A stretch of 64,000 bases of DNA, from positions 531,515-595,514 of the forward strand of contig NZ_BDBR01000002.1 of the NCBI RefSeq assembly GCF_001613085.1. Reading direction: 5' to 3'. Shown here piece by piece: positions 24,586 through 33,077 of this stretch. Position 1 is the first letter of the stretch. Every line of letters starts with the position of its first letter. Under the pieces are notes generated by a model that was not told where the DNA came from, did no database searches, and worked only from the letters and a program-made list of their open reading frames with translations. The position numbers were made by a program, and so were the translations under genes. Source of the stretch: Nocardia salmonicida NBRC 13393. Lineage in GTDB: Bacteria > Actinomycetota > Actinomycetes > Mycobacteriales > Mycobacteriaceae.

Positions 24586-25619
24586 CGCCTGAACAACTCA
24601 GGATGGATCAATTCGGCGACCAATTCGGTCGCGTGCGCGATCCGCACCCCTGCCGCCCGGTCGGCGAACAGGAACGGGTGCACGGTCGCGTTGCGCACGG
24701 CCGCCAGATTCGCGAATGCCGGGTTTCCGACGATCTTGTCGACCTGGGGCCGGCCGTCGGCGCGCGTGTAGGTCGCCTTGCAGCACAGGCTGGTCAGGAT
24801 GACGTCGGGGTCACGAGCGATGAGCTCTTCCGCGCCGACGGGCACATTGCGCTTGGCGGTGAGATCGGCGAAGACATTCACTCCGCCTGCGGCTTCGATG
24901 ATCTGGGTGATGAAGTCGATGCCGCCTGCCACGGTGTAGGAGCCGTCGTCTTTGGGGGTGACGACCGCGACCCTAGGCTTCACGGCGTTGCCGACCTTCG
25001 CGCGGACCGCGTCGATGCGCGAACTCAGCTGCGTGACAACTTCTTCGGCGCGCTCGGCGGCGCCCCACAGGGCACCGAGGTCGCGCAGGTCGGCGTACAC
25101 GTTGTCGAAGCGCACGGTATCGGGGTCGATCGCTTCATCGGCGAGTCCGTCGGCGCTGGGGCACAGCGGACTCAGCACCCAGCTGCGCACGCCCAACTCG
25201 TTCAGGCTTGCCCTGGTACCGACGCTGTTCTGCGCCGAGGAGGCGAAGACCCCGTTGAACCCCGACATGACGAAGTCGGGTCGCTGGGCGAGCAGTTCGT
25301 CGCGACTCGGCAGCTTCTCGACGTAGGGCGAGCGTGCCTGCGCGGCGACATATTCCGGAAGCACGGCTGAGTCCAGGAATGCTGTGCCCACCAGCCGATC
25401 GGTGACGCCGAGCGCGTGCGCGATCTCGATCGAGGGCTGATACGCCGCGTAGATCCGCTGCGGTGGGCCGTCGACAGCGACGTCGATTCCACAGTTCACG
25501 CGGGTGACAACAGCTGCGCCGCCCGTATCGGAGGTCGGTTGCACACCGCAACCGGCTAGAACAATCGTGCAGGTGAGCAACGCGCCGGAACGTAGGCGCG
25601 CGAAAACAGAGCGGGTCAA
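24582..25619 (-). CDS. btuF: Corrinoid ABC transporter substrate-binding lipoprotein, BtuF-like
   Basis: A 345-residue periplasmic-binding-type lipoprotein. The signal peptide ends in a lipobox, LAGC, so the mature protein is anchored to the outer face of the membrane. The rest is a two-lobed PeripBP_2-type fold (RIYAAYQPSIEIAHALGV, then ELLAQRPDFVMSGFNG). I chose the TTG at 25619 because GGAAGG lies seven bases upstream and the signal peptide then has a normal length. It is the first gene after the cobalamin riboswitch, which points to a corrinoid ligand. Residues 1-345 are otherwise close to siderophore-binding proteins. Confidence 0.85.
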   Translation of the reverse strand: MTRSVFARLRSGALLTCTIVLAGCGVQPTSDTGGAAVVTRVNCGIDVAVDGPPQRIYAAYQPSIEIAHALGVTDRLVGTAFLDSAVLPEYVAAQARSPYVEKLPSRDELLAQRPDFVMSGFNGVFASSAQNSVGTRASLNELGVRSWVLSPLCPSADGLADEAIDPDTVRFDNVYADLRDLGALWGAAERAEEVVTQLSSRIDAVRAKVGNAVKPRVAVVTPKDDGSYTVAGGIDFITQIIEAAGGVNVFADLTAKRNVPVGAEELIARDPDVILTSLCCKATYTRADGRPQVDKIVGNPAFANLAAVRNATVHPFLFADRAAGVRIAHATELVAELIHPELFRR

Positions 25620-25659
25620 GAGACGGCCTTCCAGGTCCTCGTGGAATGGGGTACTGCGT

Positions 25660-25835
25660 AGCCGTGGCCGGTCTCCTGGCTGACGGGATAGTGCGCGGTG
25701 AATCCACCTTCCCAGGGCAGGTGCCCCAGTGGCTCCGGACGACATACGTCGTACGGATCGATTCACAACTCCCGATCACAGTGGCGAGGGCCGCACCGGT
25801 TCTACACCGGTTTCCCGAACACCACGGCTGGTGAA
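25660..25835 (-). promoter_or_regulatory. Cobalamin (B12) riboswitch
   Basis: On the minus strand the conserved elements occur in order: an upstream GGGAA-ACCGGTG region, GCCACTGTGATCGGGAG (25785-25769), GCCACTGGGGCA, GGGAAGGTGG, and finally the B12 box AGCCAGGAGACCGGCC (within 25683-25665). The box is a full match to the consensus I recall. It ends about 45 bases before the btuF-like start. Binding of cobalamin would be expected to switch off the uptake operon. Confidence 0.93.
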
Positions 25836-26000
25836 CTGTAGCAACGTCGGCTCCGTCGAGGGTCGGCGCCGATACAACAGCCGACTCCCAGCCGCGTCCC
25901 ACCGGGCTCGACAGTTCCACCGCGAAGATTCAGCTATCGGCCGAGCACTTCGGCCGGCCGATGATCTCGGCAGTGAGATCGACGATCTGGAGGAACGCGC

Positions 26001-26225
26001 ATGAGGATGAAATCGACACTGGCCAAGACCGCGGTGGCGGGCGCGCTGGCCCTCGGGGCCCTCGGCGCGACGGCGAGCGTGGCGAGCGCGGATCCGGGCG
26101 GGCACGACCAGCAGCGGCCCGAGCAGGGCCAGCAGCATCGGCCGCAGCAACAGCCGGAGCATCACCAGAACGACGCGCCGCAGCACGGCTTCTGGTTCTT
26201 CGGCACCTGGGTTCCCCTGCCCTGA
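26001..26225 (+). CDS. Small secreted His/Gln-rich peptide
   Basis: A 74-residue protein with a textbook signal peptide (MRMKSTLAKTAVAGALALGA, cleavage predicted after ASVASA). The mature part is about 44 residues: a disordered His/Gln/Pro-rich segment (GQQHRPQQQPEHHQND) ending in an aromatic tail, HGFWFFGTWVPLP. GGAGGAAC precedes the ATG and a hairpin follows, so this is a real small gene. The function is unknown. The histidines could bind metal ions, and the aromatic end could associate with the cell envelope. It is divergent from the corrinoid riboswitch region but has its own promoter space. Confidence 0.75.
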   Translation: MRMKSTLAKTAVAGALALGALGATASVASADPGGHDQQRPEQGQQHRPQQQPEHHQNDAPQHGFWFFGTWVPLP

Positions 26226-26530
26226 TCCACTCCACACCGCAGGCCCGGCACTCTCCGGGCTTGCGGTGGTCCGAGCGGCCACTCGCACGAGTTATGGTGC
26301 GGGACTTCACCATCGCGTTGGAGAATACCCCCCATCCGTGCCGTTCGTGTCAACGAATGTGATTGCAGGCGGGTCGGCACCTTAACCGGTTACCATTCAC
26401 TCCCCTGAAGCCGACCCGCCTGCTTTTCACCAGCACGCCAGCGCGACCGCACGACGACCGATTCCACGCCTGCGCCATGACAGTTGGGCCGATCAGTGAC
26501 CCGGCTCGCCCCGCGGAGACCGTGACAGCC
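26226..26530. other. Intergenic region with hairpin
   Basis: About 300 bases between the small peptide gene and marR, which is transcribed toward it. Apart from the terminator-like hairpin at 26235-26268 I see no gene, repeat or promoter that I can support. Confidence 0.5.
26235..26268 (+). terminator. Terminator of the small peptide gene
   Basis: CACCGCAGGCCCGG (26235-26248) pairs with CCGGGCTTGCGGTG (26255-26268) with one G-T wobble and a six-base loop, ten bases after the stop codon. Confidence 0.7.
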
Positions 26531-27010
26531 TCACGACCGGTCGGACACAGCGGTAGCGGCCGGGTTCGTGGCATCGCGGATCACGCGCAGGCCGGTGATC
26601 AAGCCGTCGAGTTGCTCGGGGGTCAGCAGGCCGGTGAGCCATTGCTCGAGGGCGGCAAGGTAATCGGGAAGGACCTGTTCGAGGCGGCGGACGCCCGCGT
26701 CGGTCAAGGCCGCGTATGCGCTGCGGCGGTCGGTCGGGTCGAGCTGGCGTTCTATCAGTCCCGCGGTGACAAGGCGGTCGACCACACGGGTGACGCCGCT
26801 GGTCGAGAGCTCGGTTTGGGTGGCGAGATCCGACATCCGTAGGCGGCTGTTCGGAGAGCGACTCAGTCTCAGCAAGGCGTTGAGGTCCAGACCGGACAGG
26901 CCGTGCGCTTTCCAGGTCGGCTCGAGCTTGGCGATCAGACCGCTGTGTGCCTCGAAGAGCAAGCCGGAGATGGTGAAGCGGGGGTCGTCGAACAGCTCGT
27001 GGACGGACAT
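26531..27010 (-). CDS. MarR family regulator
   Basis: A 159-residue MarR-type regulator with the winged helix in the middle: LRMSDLATQTELSTSGVTRV, VDRLVTAGLIERQLDPTDRR, then SAYAALTDAGVRRLEQV. MarR proteins act as dimers and usually repress their own and a divergent gene. The divergent neighbour here is the SGNH hydrolase gene 106 bases away. That gap holds an AT-richer stretch with a possible promoter but no perfect palindrome. No ligand can be predicted. Confidence 0.92.
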   Translation of the reverse strand: MSVHELFDDPRFTISGLLFEAHSGLIAKLEPTWKAHGLSGLDLNALLRLSRSPNSRLRMSDLATQTELSTSGVTRVVDRLVTAGLIERQLDPTDRRSAYAALTDAGVRRLEQVLPDYLAALEQWLTGLLTPEQLDGLITGLRVIRDATNPAATAVSDRS

Positions 27011-27045
27011 GAGGCCAGCTTAGCTGATACTTGCCATGCGGATAG

Positions 27046-27074
27046 TTGACACGAGGAATACATCCGAGTAGACC
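27046..27074 (+). promoter_or_regulatory. Possible promoter of the SGNH hydrolase gene
   Basis: TTGACA (27046-27051), a 17-base spacer and TAGACC (27069-27074) lie about 40 bases before the hydrolase ATG. The -35 is perfect; the -10 is poor (four of six consensus bases). Confidence 0.4.
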
Positions 27075-27116
27075 TATGCGTAAGCATTATTCCGCACAGC
27101 AAATATCGGAGAGATC

Positions 27117-28247
27117 ATGCAGCGCAACATGTGGGTCGCCGGGTTCCGGACCGGTGTCATCGCCCCGAACGAGCAGATCAAGCTCGCCGAGTCACGGGAG
27201 TTCGCCGACGAAACCGTGCGCCACGTCGTACACATGGCAGGTGGCGGCGAGGCGGTGCGCGTGCGGTTGACCAACCGCTACGGTCTCGCGCCGCTGCGGA
27301 TCGGCGCCGCGCGCTTCGCAGCCCGCAAGACCGGATCGGCGATCATCGCCGATCGCGAGATCACCTTCGACGGCGCGGCACAGGTCACCATCGACGCGGG
27401 CGCCGAGCTCGTGAGCGATCCGATCGCCCTGCCGGTCACCGCGGGCGAAGACCTGCTGCTCAGCCTGTACCTCCCGACGCCGACCGGGCTCGCCACCTTC
27501 TCCCACCAACCCGGCGAGGTCGCCTACATCGCCACCGGCGACCGCACCGCGGACGTGGAACTCGTTGACGCGCAAGAGGTTCCGTTTCGATTCTTCGTCA
27601 CCGGGATCGACGTGCTGGTCACCGACCCGCCACCGGTCGCCGTCGCGTTCGGCGACTCCTGGTTCGAGGGCTTCGGTACGACGCAGAGCGCCAATCGCCG
27701 CTCGGTCGACGCTCTCAACGCCCGTCTCACCCAGGGTTGGGTGGTCAACAACGGGATCTCCGGCAATCGCCTCACGGCCGACCAGATCGGCGAATCCGGT
27801 TCTGGCCGTTTCGATTCCGACGCGTTGCAGGTCCCCGGCGTTACCGACATTCTGATCAATTTCGGCATCAACGACCTCATCCTCGGCGCGATGGGCGGAC
27901 AGTCCTCCGCGACCAGTGAGGAACTGATCGCCGGCTTCATCGACTTGGCCGACCGCGCGCACGCCGTCGGACTGCGAATCCACGCGGCCACCATCGGCCC
28001 GTACGCCGGTTGCGTCTACCCCGGCATGCCCCTGCTGGAAACCCAGCCGACCCGCCACGCCGTCAACGAATGGCTGCGCACCACCGAAGTCTTCGACTCG
28101 GTCTTCGACGTCGACCGTGCCGTGTCCGACCCCGAGCGCCCCGACTACATCCGTCCCGAGTTCGACAGCGGTGACGGCATGCACCTCAACGACGAGGGCG
28201 CCGCCGCGATGGCAGCCACCGTCGACGTCGCCGCCCTCTTCCGGTAA
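27117..28247 (+). CDS. SGNH/GDSL-type hydrolase
   Basis: A 376-residue esterase- or deacetylase-type protein. An N-terminal beta-rich module (to about residue 165) precedes the SGNH fold. Catalytic blocks are visible: FGDSWFEGFG (nucleophile Ser), NNGISGNRL (block II Gly), INFGINDLI (block III Asn) and GDGMHLNDEG (Asp and His of block V). There is no signal peptide, so it is probably cytoplasmic. The two-module arrangement resembles bacterial carbohydrate or lipid esterases, but the substrate is unknown. It is divergent from MarR, which may regulate it. Confidence 0.88.
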   Translation: MQRNMWVAGFRTGVIAPNEQIKLAESREFADETVRHVVHMAGGGEAVRVRLTNRYGLAPLRIGAARFAARKTGSAIIADREITFDGAAQVTIDAGAELVSDPIALPVTAGEDLLLSLYLPTPTGLATFSHQPGEVAYIATGDRTADVELVDAQEVPFRFFVTGIDVLVTDPPPVAVAFGDSWFEGFGTTQSANRRSVDALNARLTQGWVVNNGISGNRLTADQIGESGSGRFDSDALQVPGVTDILINFGINDLILGAMGGQSSATSEELIAGFIDLADRAHAVGLRIHAATIGPYAGCVYPGMPLLETQPTRHAVNEWLRTTEVFDSVFDVDRAVSDPERPDYIRPEFDSGDGMHLNDEGAAAMAATVDVAALFR

Positions 28248-28259
28248 CCCTCGGCCGTG

Positions 28260-28293
28260 ATCACCGTGTCTTCCTCGGTGAGGGCACGGTGAT
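28260..28293 (+). terminator. Hairpin after the SGNH hydrolase gene
   Basis: ATCACCGTG (28260-28268) and CACGGTGAT (28285-28293) form a perfect nine-base stem with a 16-base loop, 13 bases after the stop. Confidence 0.5.
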
Positions 28294-28431
28294 GGGCGCC
28301 CGACGCTATCCGACCGGGGGTAGTTCGCCACGCACGCTACGTATCGCGAACGATTCCGGCGGTGTGCTGTATCGCTAACATGCCGACCGGGGGTGCCAAC
28401 TGTCGAACGAGAGCCGCTCGACAATGGGTCG

Positions 28432-28668
28432 CTATTGCTCGCGGTCGGTCAACCCCAAGGTCACCTCGATGGGCGGGACCCAGGGCTCGGGTAGCTCGTC
28501 CAGATCAGCGAGGGTGGTGTGCACGAACGCCGCGATCCGGTGCCGGGCCGCCGAGCTCAGCCGTTCGACACGGTCAGCGGTCAGCGGACTGTCCGCGAGC
28601 TCGACCACCGGGAGATCTCCGATGGCCCCCACGATCGTCTCCGACCCGTTTTCCCTGCGTCGCGCCAT
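28432..28668 (-). CDS. Small hypothetical protein
   Basis: A 78-residue acidic protein beginning MARRRENGSETIVGAIGDLP, with no membrane segment and no domain I recognise. The ATG at 28668 follows a G-rich ribosome binding site (GGTGGGGGAC). Charged and helical text in the second half (VERLSSAARHRIAAFVHTTL) reads like real protein. Neighbours give no functional clue. A stand-alone gene of unknown function is the best description; a chance reading frame is possible. Confidence 0.45.
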   Translation of the reverse strand: MARRRENGSETIVGAIGDLPVVELADSPLTADRVERLSSAARHRIAAFVHTTLADLDELPEPWVPPIEVTLGLTDREQ

Positions 28669-28943
28669 CTCGTCCCCCACCTTTCGAACAGTGTCGACGC
28701 CCCTCCGTCATACCGGTCACGAAGCGCCGCCGACATCCACCAGCAAACATCTGGATTACAACATGAACAAGCGTCCACAACAAGCGCTCTTGCTGGCGAA
28801 TCTTGCGTAGATCGCTGCCCCCGCCCACGATCTACCCCACCTTCTGCGCCGCCTCATCTGCCTGGCCAGACGCCGCTGCGATGTCCTCTAGGCCATGCTG
28901 AGAATCGAACAGCACTATCGACCACCCCCGACACGGAGGCAGC

Positions 28944-29426
28944 GTGCAGCGAATCGTGATCCTGGGTCGCGGCGGCGCAGGCAAGTCGACCCTCGCCCGC
29001 CGACTCGGCGCCGCCATCGAACTGCCGGTCATCGAGCTCGACCAGCACTTCTGGCCACCGGACCTGACACCGCTACCCCTTGATCAATGGAGGCCGATCC
29101 AGCAGCGGCTCACCGACGCCGAAGGGTGGATTCTCGACGGCGACCTCGGCCCCTTCGACGCACTCGAGGTGCGACTCGAGACCGCCGACACCATTGTTCT
29201 GCTCGACTTCCCCCTCTGGATCTGCGCATGGCGCGCGCTGCGTCGCTCCCGCGAGAACCTGGCCTTCTGGCGCTGGCTGATCGGCTACCGCCGCCACAGC
29301 CTCCCGGTGATCACGACCGCCATCGCCGACCACGCTCCCCACGCAACCCTGCGACTGCTCCGACACCCCGACGACGTCGAACGGTTCCTCGCCGAAATCC
29401 GCGACGGCCCACACCGAGCCCCCTGA
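28944..29426 (+). CDS. Adenylate kinase-like P-loop protein (FlaR/topology-modulation type)
   Basis: A 160-residue P-loop NTPase. The Walker A motif GRGGAGKSTLARRLGAAIEL is at residues 8-27, followed by IELDQHFWPPDLTPLP and GWILDGDLGPFDALEVRL, which are features of the adenylate-kinase-related group often labelled topology modulation protein or FlaR. Such proteins are presumed small-molecule kinases. The GTG start is supported by GGAGG six bases upstream. Substrate and role are unknown. A hairpin separates it from the convergent 3-hydroxybutyrate dehydrogenase gene. Confidence 0.82.
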   Translation: MQRIVILGRGGAGKSTLARRLGAAIELPVIELDQHFWPPDLTPLPLDQWRPIQQRLTDAEGWILDGDLGPFDALEVRLETADTIVLLDFPLWICAWRALRRSRENLAFWRWLIGYRRHSLPVITTAIADHAPHATLRLLRHPDDVERFLAEIRDGPHRAP

Positions 29427-29458
29427 CGAAACCATAGGGACACCCCCGACGGCAGCGA

Positions 29459-29492
29459 CCCGTCAGTCACATGATGTGTGGCGACTGACGGG
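29459..29492. terminator. Bidirectional terminator
   Basis: CCCGTCAGTC (29459-29468) and GACTGACGGG (29483-29492) form a perfect ten-base stem between the convergent kinase-like and dehydrogenase genes. Confidence 0.7.
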
Positions 29493-29532
29493 CTACCGGT
29501 CCAGTGTCGTGCCTATCCGGCACCGACCACGG

Positions 29533-30279
29533 TCATCGCGCGCTCCATCCTCCGTCCATGACGTAGGAGGAACCGGTGACCATGCCCGCGGTGTCGGAAG
29601 CGAGCCAGCCGACCAGTGCCGCGACCTCTTCCGGCTCGATCAACCGCTTGATCGCGCTCTCGGTGAGCAGCACCTTCTCGAGTACCTCCTGCTCCGGGAT
29701 CCCGTGCGCGGCCGCCTGCTCAGCGATCTGCTTGTCCACCAACGGCGTTCGCACATATCCGGGACTGACGCAGTTGCTGGTGACCCCGTGCGGACCGCCT
29801 TCGAGCGCGGTCACCTTCGACAGCCCCTCGAGCCCGTGTTTGGCCGTCACATAGGCGACCTTGAACTGGGAGGCGCGGATCCCGTGCACCGAGGAGATGT
29901 TCACGATCCGCCCGAAACCCTTGGCGTACATGTGTGGCAGGGCGGCGCGGATCAGCAGGAACGGCACTTCCACCATCAGCGTCTGCATGGCGCGAAACCG
30001 ATGCGGCGCGAAGTCCTCGATGGGGTTCACGCTCTGCACGCCCGCGTTGTTGACGAGGATGTCGACGTCGAGACGCAATTCGGCCAAGGTATCGACCTCG
30101 AGCAGATCGACACTCCAGGCGTGTCCGCTGATCTCGTGCGCGACCGCTTTCGCGCCGACTCCGTCGATATCGGCGACGGTGACCTCGGCGCCCCGCGCGG
30201 CCAATTCGCGCGCGCACGCCGCGCCGATGCCGCTCGCACCTCCGGTGACCAGCGCCTTACGCCCCGTGAGATCGGTCAT
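29533..30279 (-). CDS. bdhA: 3-hydroxybutyrate dehydrogenase (SDR)
   Basis: A 248-residue classical SDR: TGGASGIGAACARELAARGA cofactor loop, NNAGVQ, catalytic Ser in NISSVHGIRAS, and YVTAKHG carrying the Tyr-x-x-x-Lys pair. The segments HGIRASQFKVAYVTAKHGLE and NCVSPGYVRTPLVDKQIAEQ match D-3-hydroxybutyrate dehydrogenases, which interconvert 3-hydroxybutyrate and acetoacetate with NAD. Its ATG overlaps the stop of the MHS transporter gene by four bases, so uptake and oxidation of 3-hydroxybutyrate, or a similar acid, are probably coupled. Confidence 0.85.
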   Translation of the reverse strand: MTDLTGRKALVTGGASGIGAACARELAARGAEVTVADIDGVGAKAVAHEISGHAWSVDLLEVDTLAELRLDVDILVNNAGVQSVNPIEDFAPHRFRAMQTLMVEVPFLLIRAALPHMYAKGFGRIVNISSVHGIRASQFKVAYVTAKHGLEGLSKVTALEGGPHGVTSNCVSPGYVRTPLVDKQIAEQAAAHGIPEQEVLEKVLLTESAIKRLIEPEEVAALVGWLASDTAGMVTGSSYVMDGGWSAR

Positions 30280-31649
30280 GCGGCAACACCTTTCGCGGCG
30301 GAGGCGTCGGCGAGGTCCACAGATTCCAGGTCGATACCACGGGTCTCCTTGGCGCACAGCACCGCGATCACAGTGACGGTCGCCGCGAACGCCAGGTACC
30401 AGGCGATCGGCACCGACGAACCGAACTCGTCGAGCAGCTTGACCGCGATGATCGGCGCCAGCGAACCCGCCACGATCGAGGTGACCTGATAACCCAGCGA
30501 CACACCGGAGTAGCGCATCCTAGTCGGGAACATCTCCGCCATGATCGCGGGCTGACCGGCATACATGAACCCGTGGAACACCAGTCCGATGATGATGGCG
30601 GACAAGATGATCGCGCTGTTGCCGCTGTCCATCATCGGGAAGGCGAAGAAGCCCCAGGTGGCCGCGGCGACGGCACCGGCCAGGTAGACCGGGCGGCGCC
30701 CGACACGGTCACCGAGCCTGCCCGCCAACGGAATCACCGCCATGTGCACGGCGTGGGCGATGAGCAGCCACCACAGGATGGTCGTGGTGTCGGCATGCAC
30801 GTGAACCTTGAGATAGGTGATCGAGAACGTGACGACCAGGTAGTACATGATGTTCTCGCCGAACCGCAGACCCATCGCGGTGAACACCCCACGCGGGTAC
30901 TTGCGCAGCACCTCGAACGGGCTGAACGAAGCTGCCTTGGCCTGATCCATCGTCTGCTGGGCGGCCACGAAGATCGGGGCATCGGTGACTTTGGTCCGCA
31001 CGTAGTAGCCGACCAGCACGACCACCGCCGACAGCCAGAACGCCACGCGCCAGCCCCAACTCAGGAACGCCGCGTCCGACAGGGTCGAGGTCAGCACCAG
31101 CAGCACGACCGTGGCGAGCAGATTGCCCGCGGGCACACCGGCCTGCGGCCAGCTCGACCAGAAACCGCGACTGCGACTCGGGCTGTGCTCGGCGACCAGC
31201 AGCACCGCACCACCCCATTCGCCGCCGATCGCGAAGCCCTGGACGAAGCGCAGGATCACCAGCATCGCCGGTGCCCAGTAACCGACCTGGGCGAAGGTCG
31301 GCAGACAGCCCATCAAGAAGGTCGCCGCGCCGACGAGTACCAGGCTCACCTGCAACAGCTGTTTGCGGCCGTAGCGGTCGCCGAAGTAGCCGAAGACGAT
31401 GCCGCCGAGCGGGCGCGCCGCGAAACCGACGGCGTAGGTGACGAAGGCGGCCAGGATCGCGTCGAGGTCGCTGGTGTCCTTGGAGAAGAACACCTTGCTG
31501 AACACCAGGGTCGCGGCGGTGCCGTAGAGGAAGAACTCGTACCACTCGACGACGGTGCCCGCCATCGAGGCGGCCACGACCCGCCGTAGTCCGGTGGGGG
31601 CCTCGTCCGGGTCGTCGCCGGTCGGTCGTATCGCGTTCCGCACGCTCAT
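30276..31649 (-). CDS. MHS-family (MFS) organic acid/proton symporter
   Basis: A 457-residue, 12-helix transporter of the metabolite:H+ symporter family. Landmarks are ASMAGTVVEWYEFFLYGTAA at the N-terminus, the loop motif FGYFGDRYGRKQLL between helices 2 and 3, and GFAIGGEWGGAVLL. MHS proteins import carboxylic acids and related metabolites. The coupled 3-hydroxybutyrate dehydrogenase suggests a ketone body or short hydroxy acid. It is divergent from a LysR regulator, with a long perfect inverted repeat in between. Confidence 0.92.
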   Translation of the reverse strand: MSVRNAIRPTGDDPDEAPTGLRRVVAASMAGTVVEWYEFFLYGTAATLVFSKVFFSKDTSDLDAILAAFVTYAVGFAARPLGGIVFGYFGDRYGRKQLLQVSLVLVGAATFLMGCLPTFAQVGYWAPAMLVILRFVQGFAIGGEWGGAVLLVAEHSPSRSRGFWSSWPQAGVPAGNLLATVVLLVLTSTLSDAAFLSWGWRVAFWLSAVVVLVGYYVRTKVTDAPIFVAAQQTMDQAKAASFSPFEVLRKYPRGVFTAMGLRFGENIMYYLVVTFSITYLKVHVHADTTTILWWLLIAHAVHMAVIPLAGRLGDRVGRRPVYLAGAVAAATWGFFAFPMMDSGNSAIILSAIIIGLVFHGFMYAGQPAIMAEMFPTRMRYSGVSLGYQVTSIVAGSLAPIIAVKLLDEFGSSVPIAWYLAFAATVTVIAVLCAKETRGIDLESVDLADASAAKGVAA

Positions 31650-31754
31650 CGCACTACTCCTTCGATGTTCCAGGCCACATCAGCAGACAACTGTGACGTG
31701 GCCCACAATCCGTGAGGAGAGTATTCGTGCAGATCCATCTCGGTGACAATGGCC

Positions 31755-31781
31755 AGTTTCGCAGCAGCAATCTGCGAAACT
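31755..31781. promoter_or_regulatory. LysR operator between lysR and the MHS-bdhA operon
   Basis: AGTTTCGCAG (31755-31764) and CTGCGAAACT (31772-31781) form a perfect ten-base inverted repeat with a seven-base centre, ending six bases before the preferred lysR start. Long dyads of this sort in divergent intergenic regions are typical primary binding sites of LysR-type regulators. Confidence 0.7.
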
Positions 31782-31787
31782 GCACAC

Positions 31788-32723
31788 GTGAGCCATTCTT
31801 CCTCGACTTCGGGGCGCAGACCGAGCGCTGACGATTTGCTGGTTCTGCTCGCGGTCGGCCGGTCAGGGCGCTACATCACCGCCGCCGAGGAACTGGGCAT
31901 CAACCACACGACGATCTCGCGGCGCATCGCGGCCCTCGAGCACGCCATGGGCGGGCGGGTACTGACCCGGGTCACCGGTGGTTGGGAGCTCACCGACCTC
32001 GGCCGCGAGGCGCTGACCGCCGCCGAAGCCGTCGAGGCCGCCGTCCGATCGCTCGGCTCGAGCGCGGGCGAACGCACGCTCGAAGGGGTGGTGCGGATTT
32101 CGGCCACCGACGGTTTCAGCGCCTACCTGGCTCCGCCGTCCGCCGCGCGCGTGCAGCGCAGGCATCCGGGCGTCGCCGTCGACATCATCGCCGCGACCCG
32201 ACGAGCATCCACCCAGCGAACCGGCCTCGACATCGAAGTGGTGGTCGGTAAACCCCAGGTACACCGCGCCGTAGCGATCGAGCTCGGCGACTACTGCCTG
32301 CGCCTGTACGCCTCGCGCGACTACCTCGCCGAACACGGCGTCCCGACCACCGTCGCCGAACTCGCCCGCTACCCGCTGGTCTACTTCATCGAGTCCATCC
32401 TCCAGGTCGACGATCTCGACCTGGCTCTCGCCTTCGCTCCCACCATGCGCAGATCCGTCTCCTCTACCAACGTCTTCGTCCATGTGGAAGCCACCCGGGC
32501 CGCGGCCGGCATCGGCCTACTGCCCTGCTTCATGGCCGACCGCCACCCCGACCTCATCCGCGTTCTGCCCGACGAGGTCCGTGTTCAACTCACCTATTGG
32601 CTCGTCACTCGCCCGGAAACGCTGCGCCGCCCCGAAGTCGCCGCGGTCGTCGAGGCGCTGCGCGCCACCGTGGACGACCGCCGCGACGAGCTACTCGGCG
32701 ACCGCGTGGAACCATCCGGCTGA
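31788..32723 (+). CDS. LysR family regulator
   Basis: A 311-residue LTTR. The N-terminal helix-turn-helix is unmistakable (DDLLVLLAVGRSGRYITAAE, ELGINHTTISRRIAALEHAM), and the PBP2-like effector domain follows (LEGVVRISATDGFSAYL, IGLLPCFMADRHPDL). I chose the GTG at 31788 because earlier starts would translate through the 27-base operator dyad. The short distance from the operator suggests tight autoregulation and perhaps a leaderless message. It most likely controls the divergent MHS-bdhA operon. Confidence 0.9.
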   Translation: MSHSSSTSGRRPSADDLLVLLAVGRSGRYITAAEELGINHTTISRRIAALEHAMGGRVLTRVTGGWELTDLGREALTAAEAVEAAVRSLGSSAGERTLEGVVRISATDGFSAYLAPPSAARVQRRHPGVAVDIIAATRRASTQRTGLDIEVVVGKPQVHRAVAIELGDYCLRLYASRDYLAEHGVPTTVAELARYPLVYFIESILQVDDLDLALAFAPTMRRSVSSTNVFVHVEATRAAAGIGLLPCFMADRHPDLIRVLPDEVRVQLTYWLVTRPETLRRPEVAAVVEALRATVDDRRDELLGDRVEPSG

Positions 32724-32799
32724 CGGGCTGTCGCCCACGACGGGCAGCGCTATCCGTTTCCTTCCGACTGGGCGGCCGGGGCGGGCAGAGCGAGGCTGA

Positions 32800-33077
32800 G
32801 CGCCGAACGAACAGGCTGGCGAGAACCTGTGGCGCCAGAATTGCCGCGGCTGCGCCCTGCGCGGCGCGACTGACGATCAGTTCGCCCGGACTGTTCCCGA
32901 GCGCGAACCAGGCACCGGACAGCGCGAACAGAACCAAGCCGACGAGAAATGCCCCCACAAGGTCGCCCAATCGGGCCGCGGGGATCAGGGCGGCCTCGAA
33001 GGCCAGCAGATAGGGGCCCAGCGCTGCGGATACAACGCTTCGGTCTCATCGTCCTTCGTGGAAGTCGAAGTAGTCAT
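32800..33077 (-). pseudogene. Remnant of an MFS (DHA2-like) drug transporter gene
   Basis: A ribosome binding site (GGAGC) and ATG at 33077 open a plausible N-terminus (MTTSTSTKDDETEAL). After a frame change, recognisable transporter text appears: GPYLLAFEAALIPAARLGDL, FLVGLVLFALSGAWFALGNS and VSRAAQGAAAAILAPQVLAS, the helix 2-4 region of DHA2 transporters. Helix 1, part of the helix 2-3 loop and everything after helix 4 are missing. The gene has lost most of its length through internal deletion and truncation. It would have been divergent from the TetR gene at 33327. Confidence 0.65.

Noticed and set aside
21738..25619. Iron-siderophore importer
   Set aside because: The proteins alone would allow it, but the complete cobalamin riboswitch in front of the operon makes a corrinoid the better substrate; kept only as the alternative.
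25646..25834. A short plus-strand reading frame over the riboswitch
   Set aside because: It coincides with conserved riboswitch elements on the other strand and has no protein-like features.
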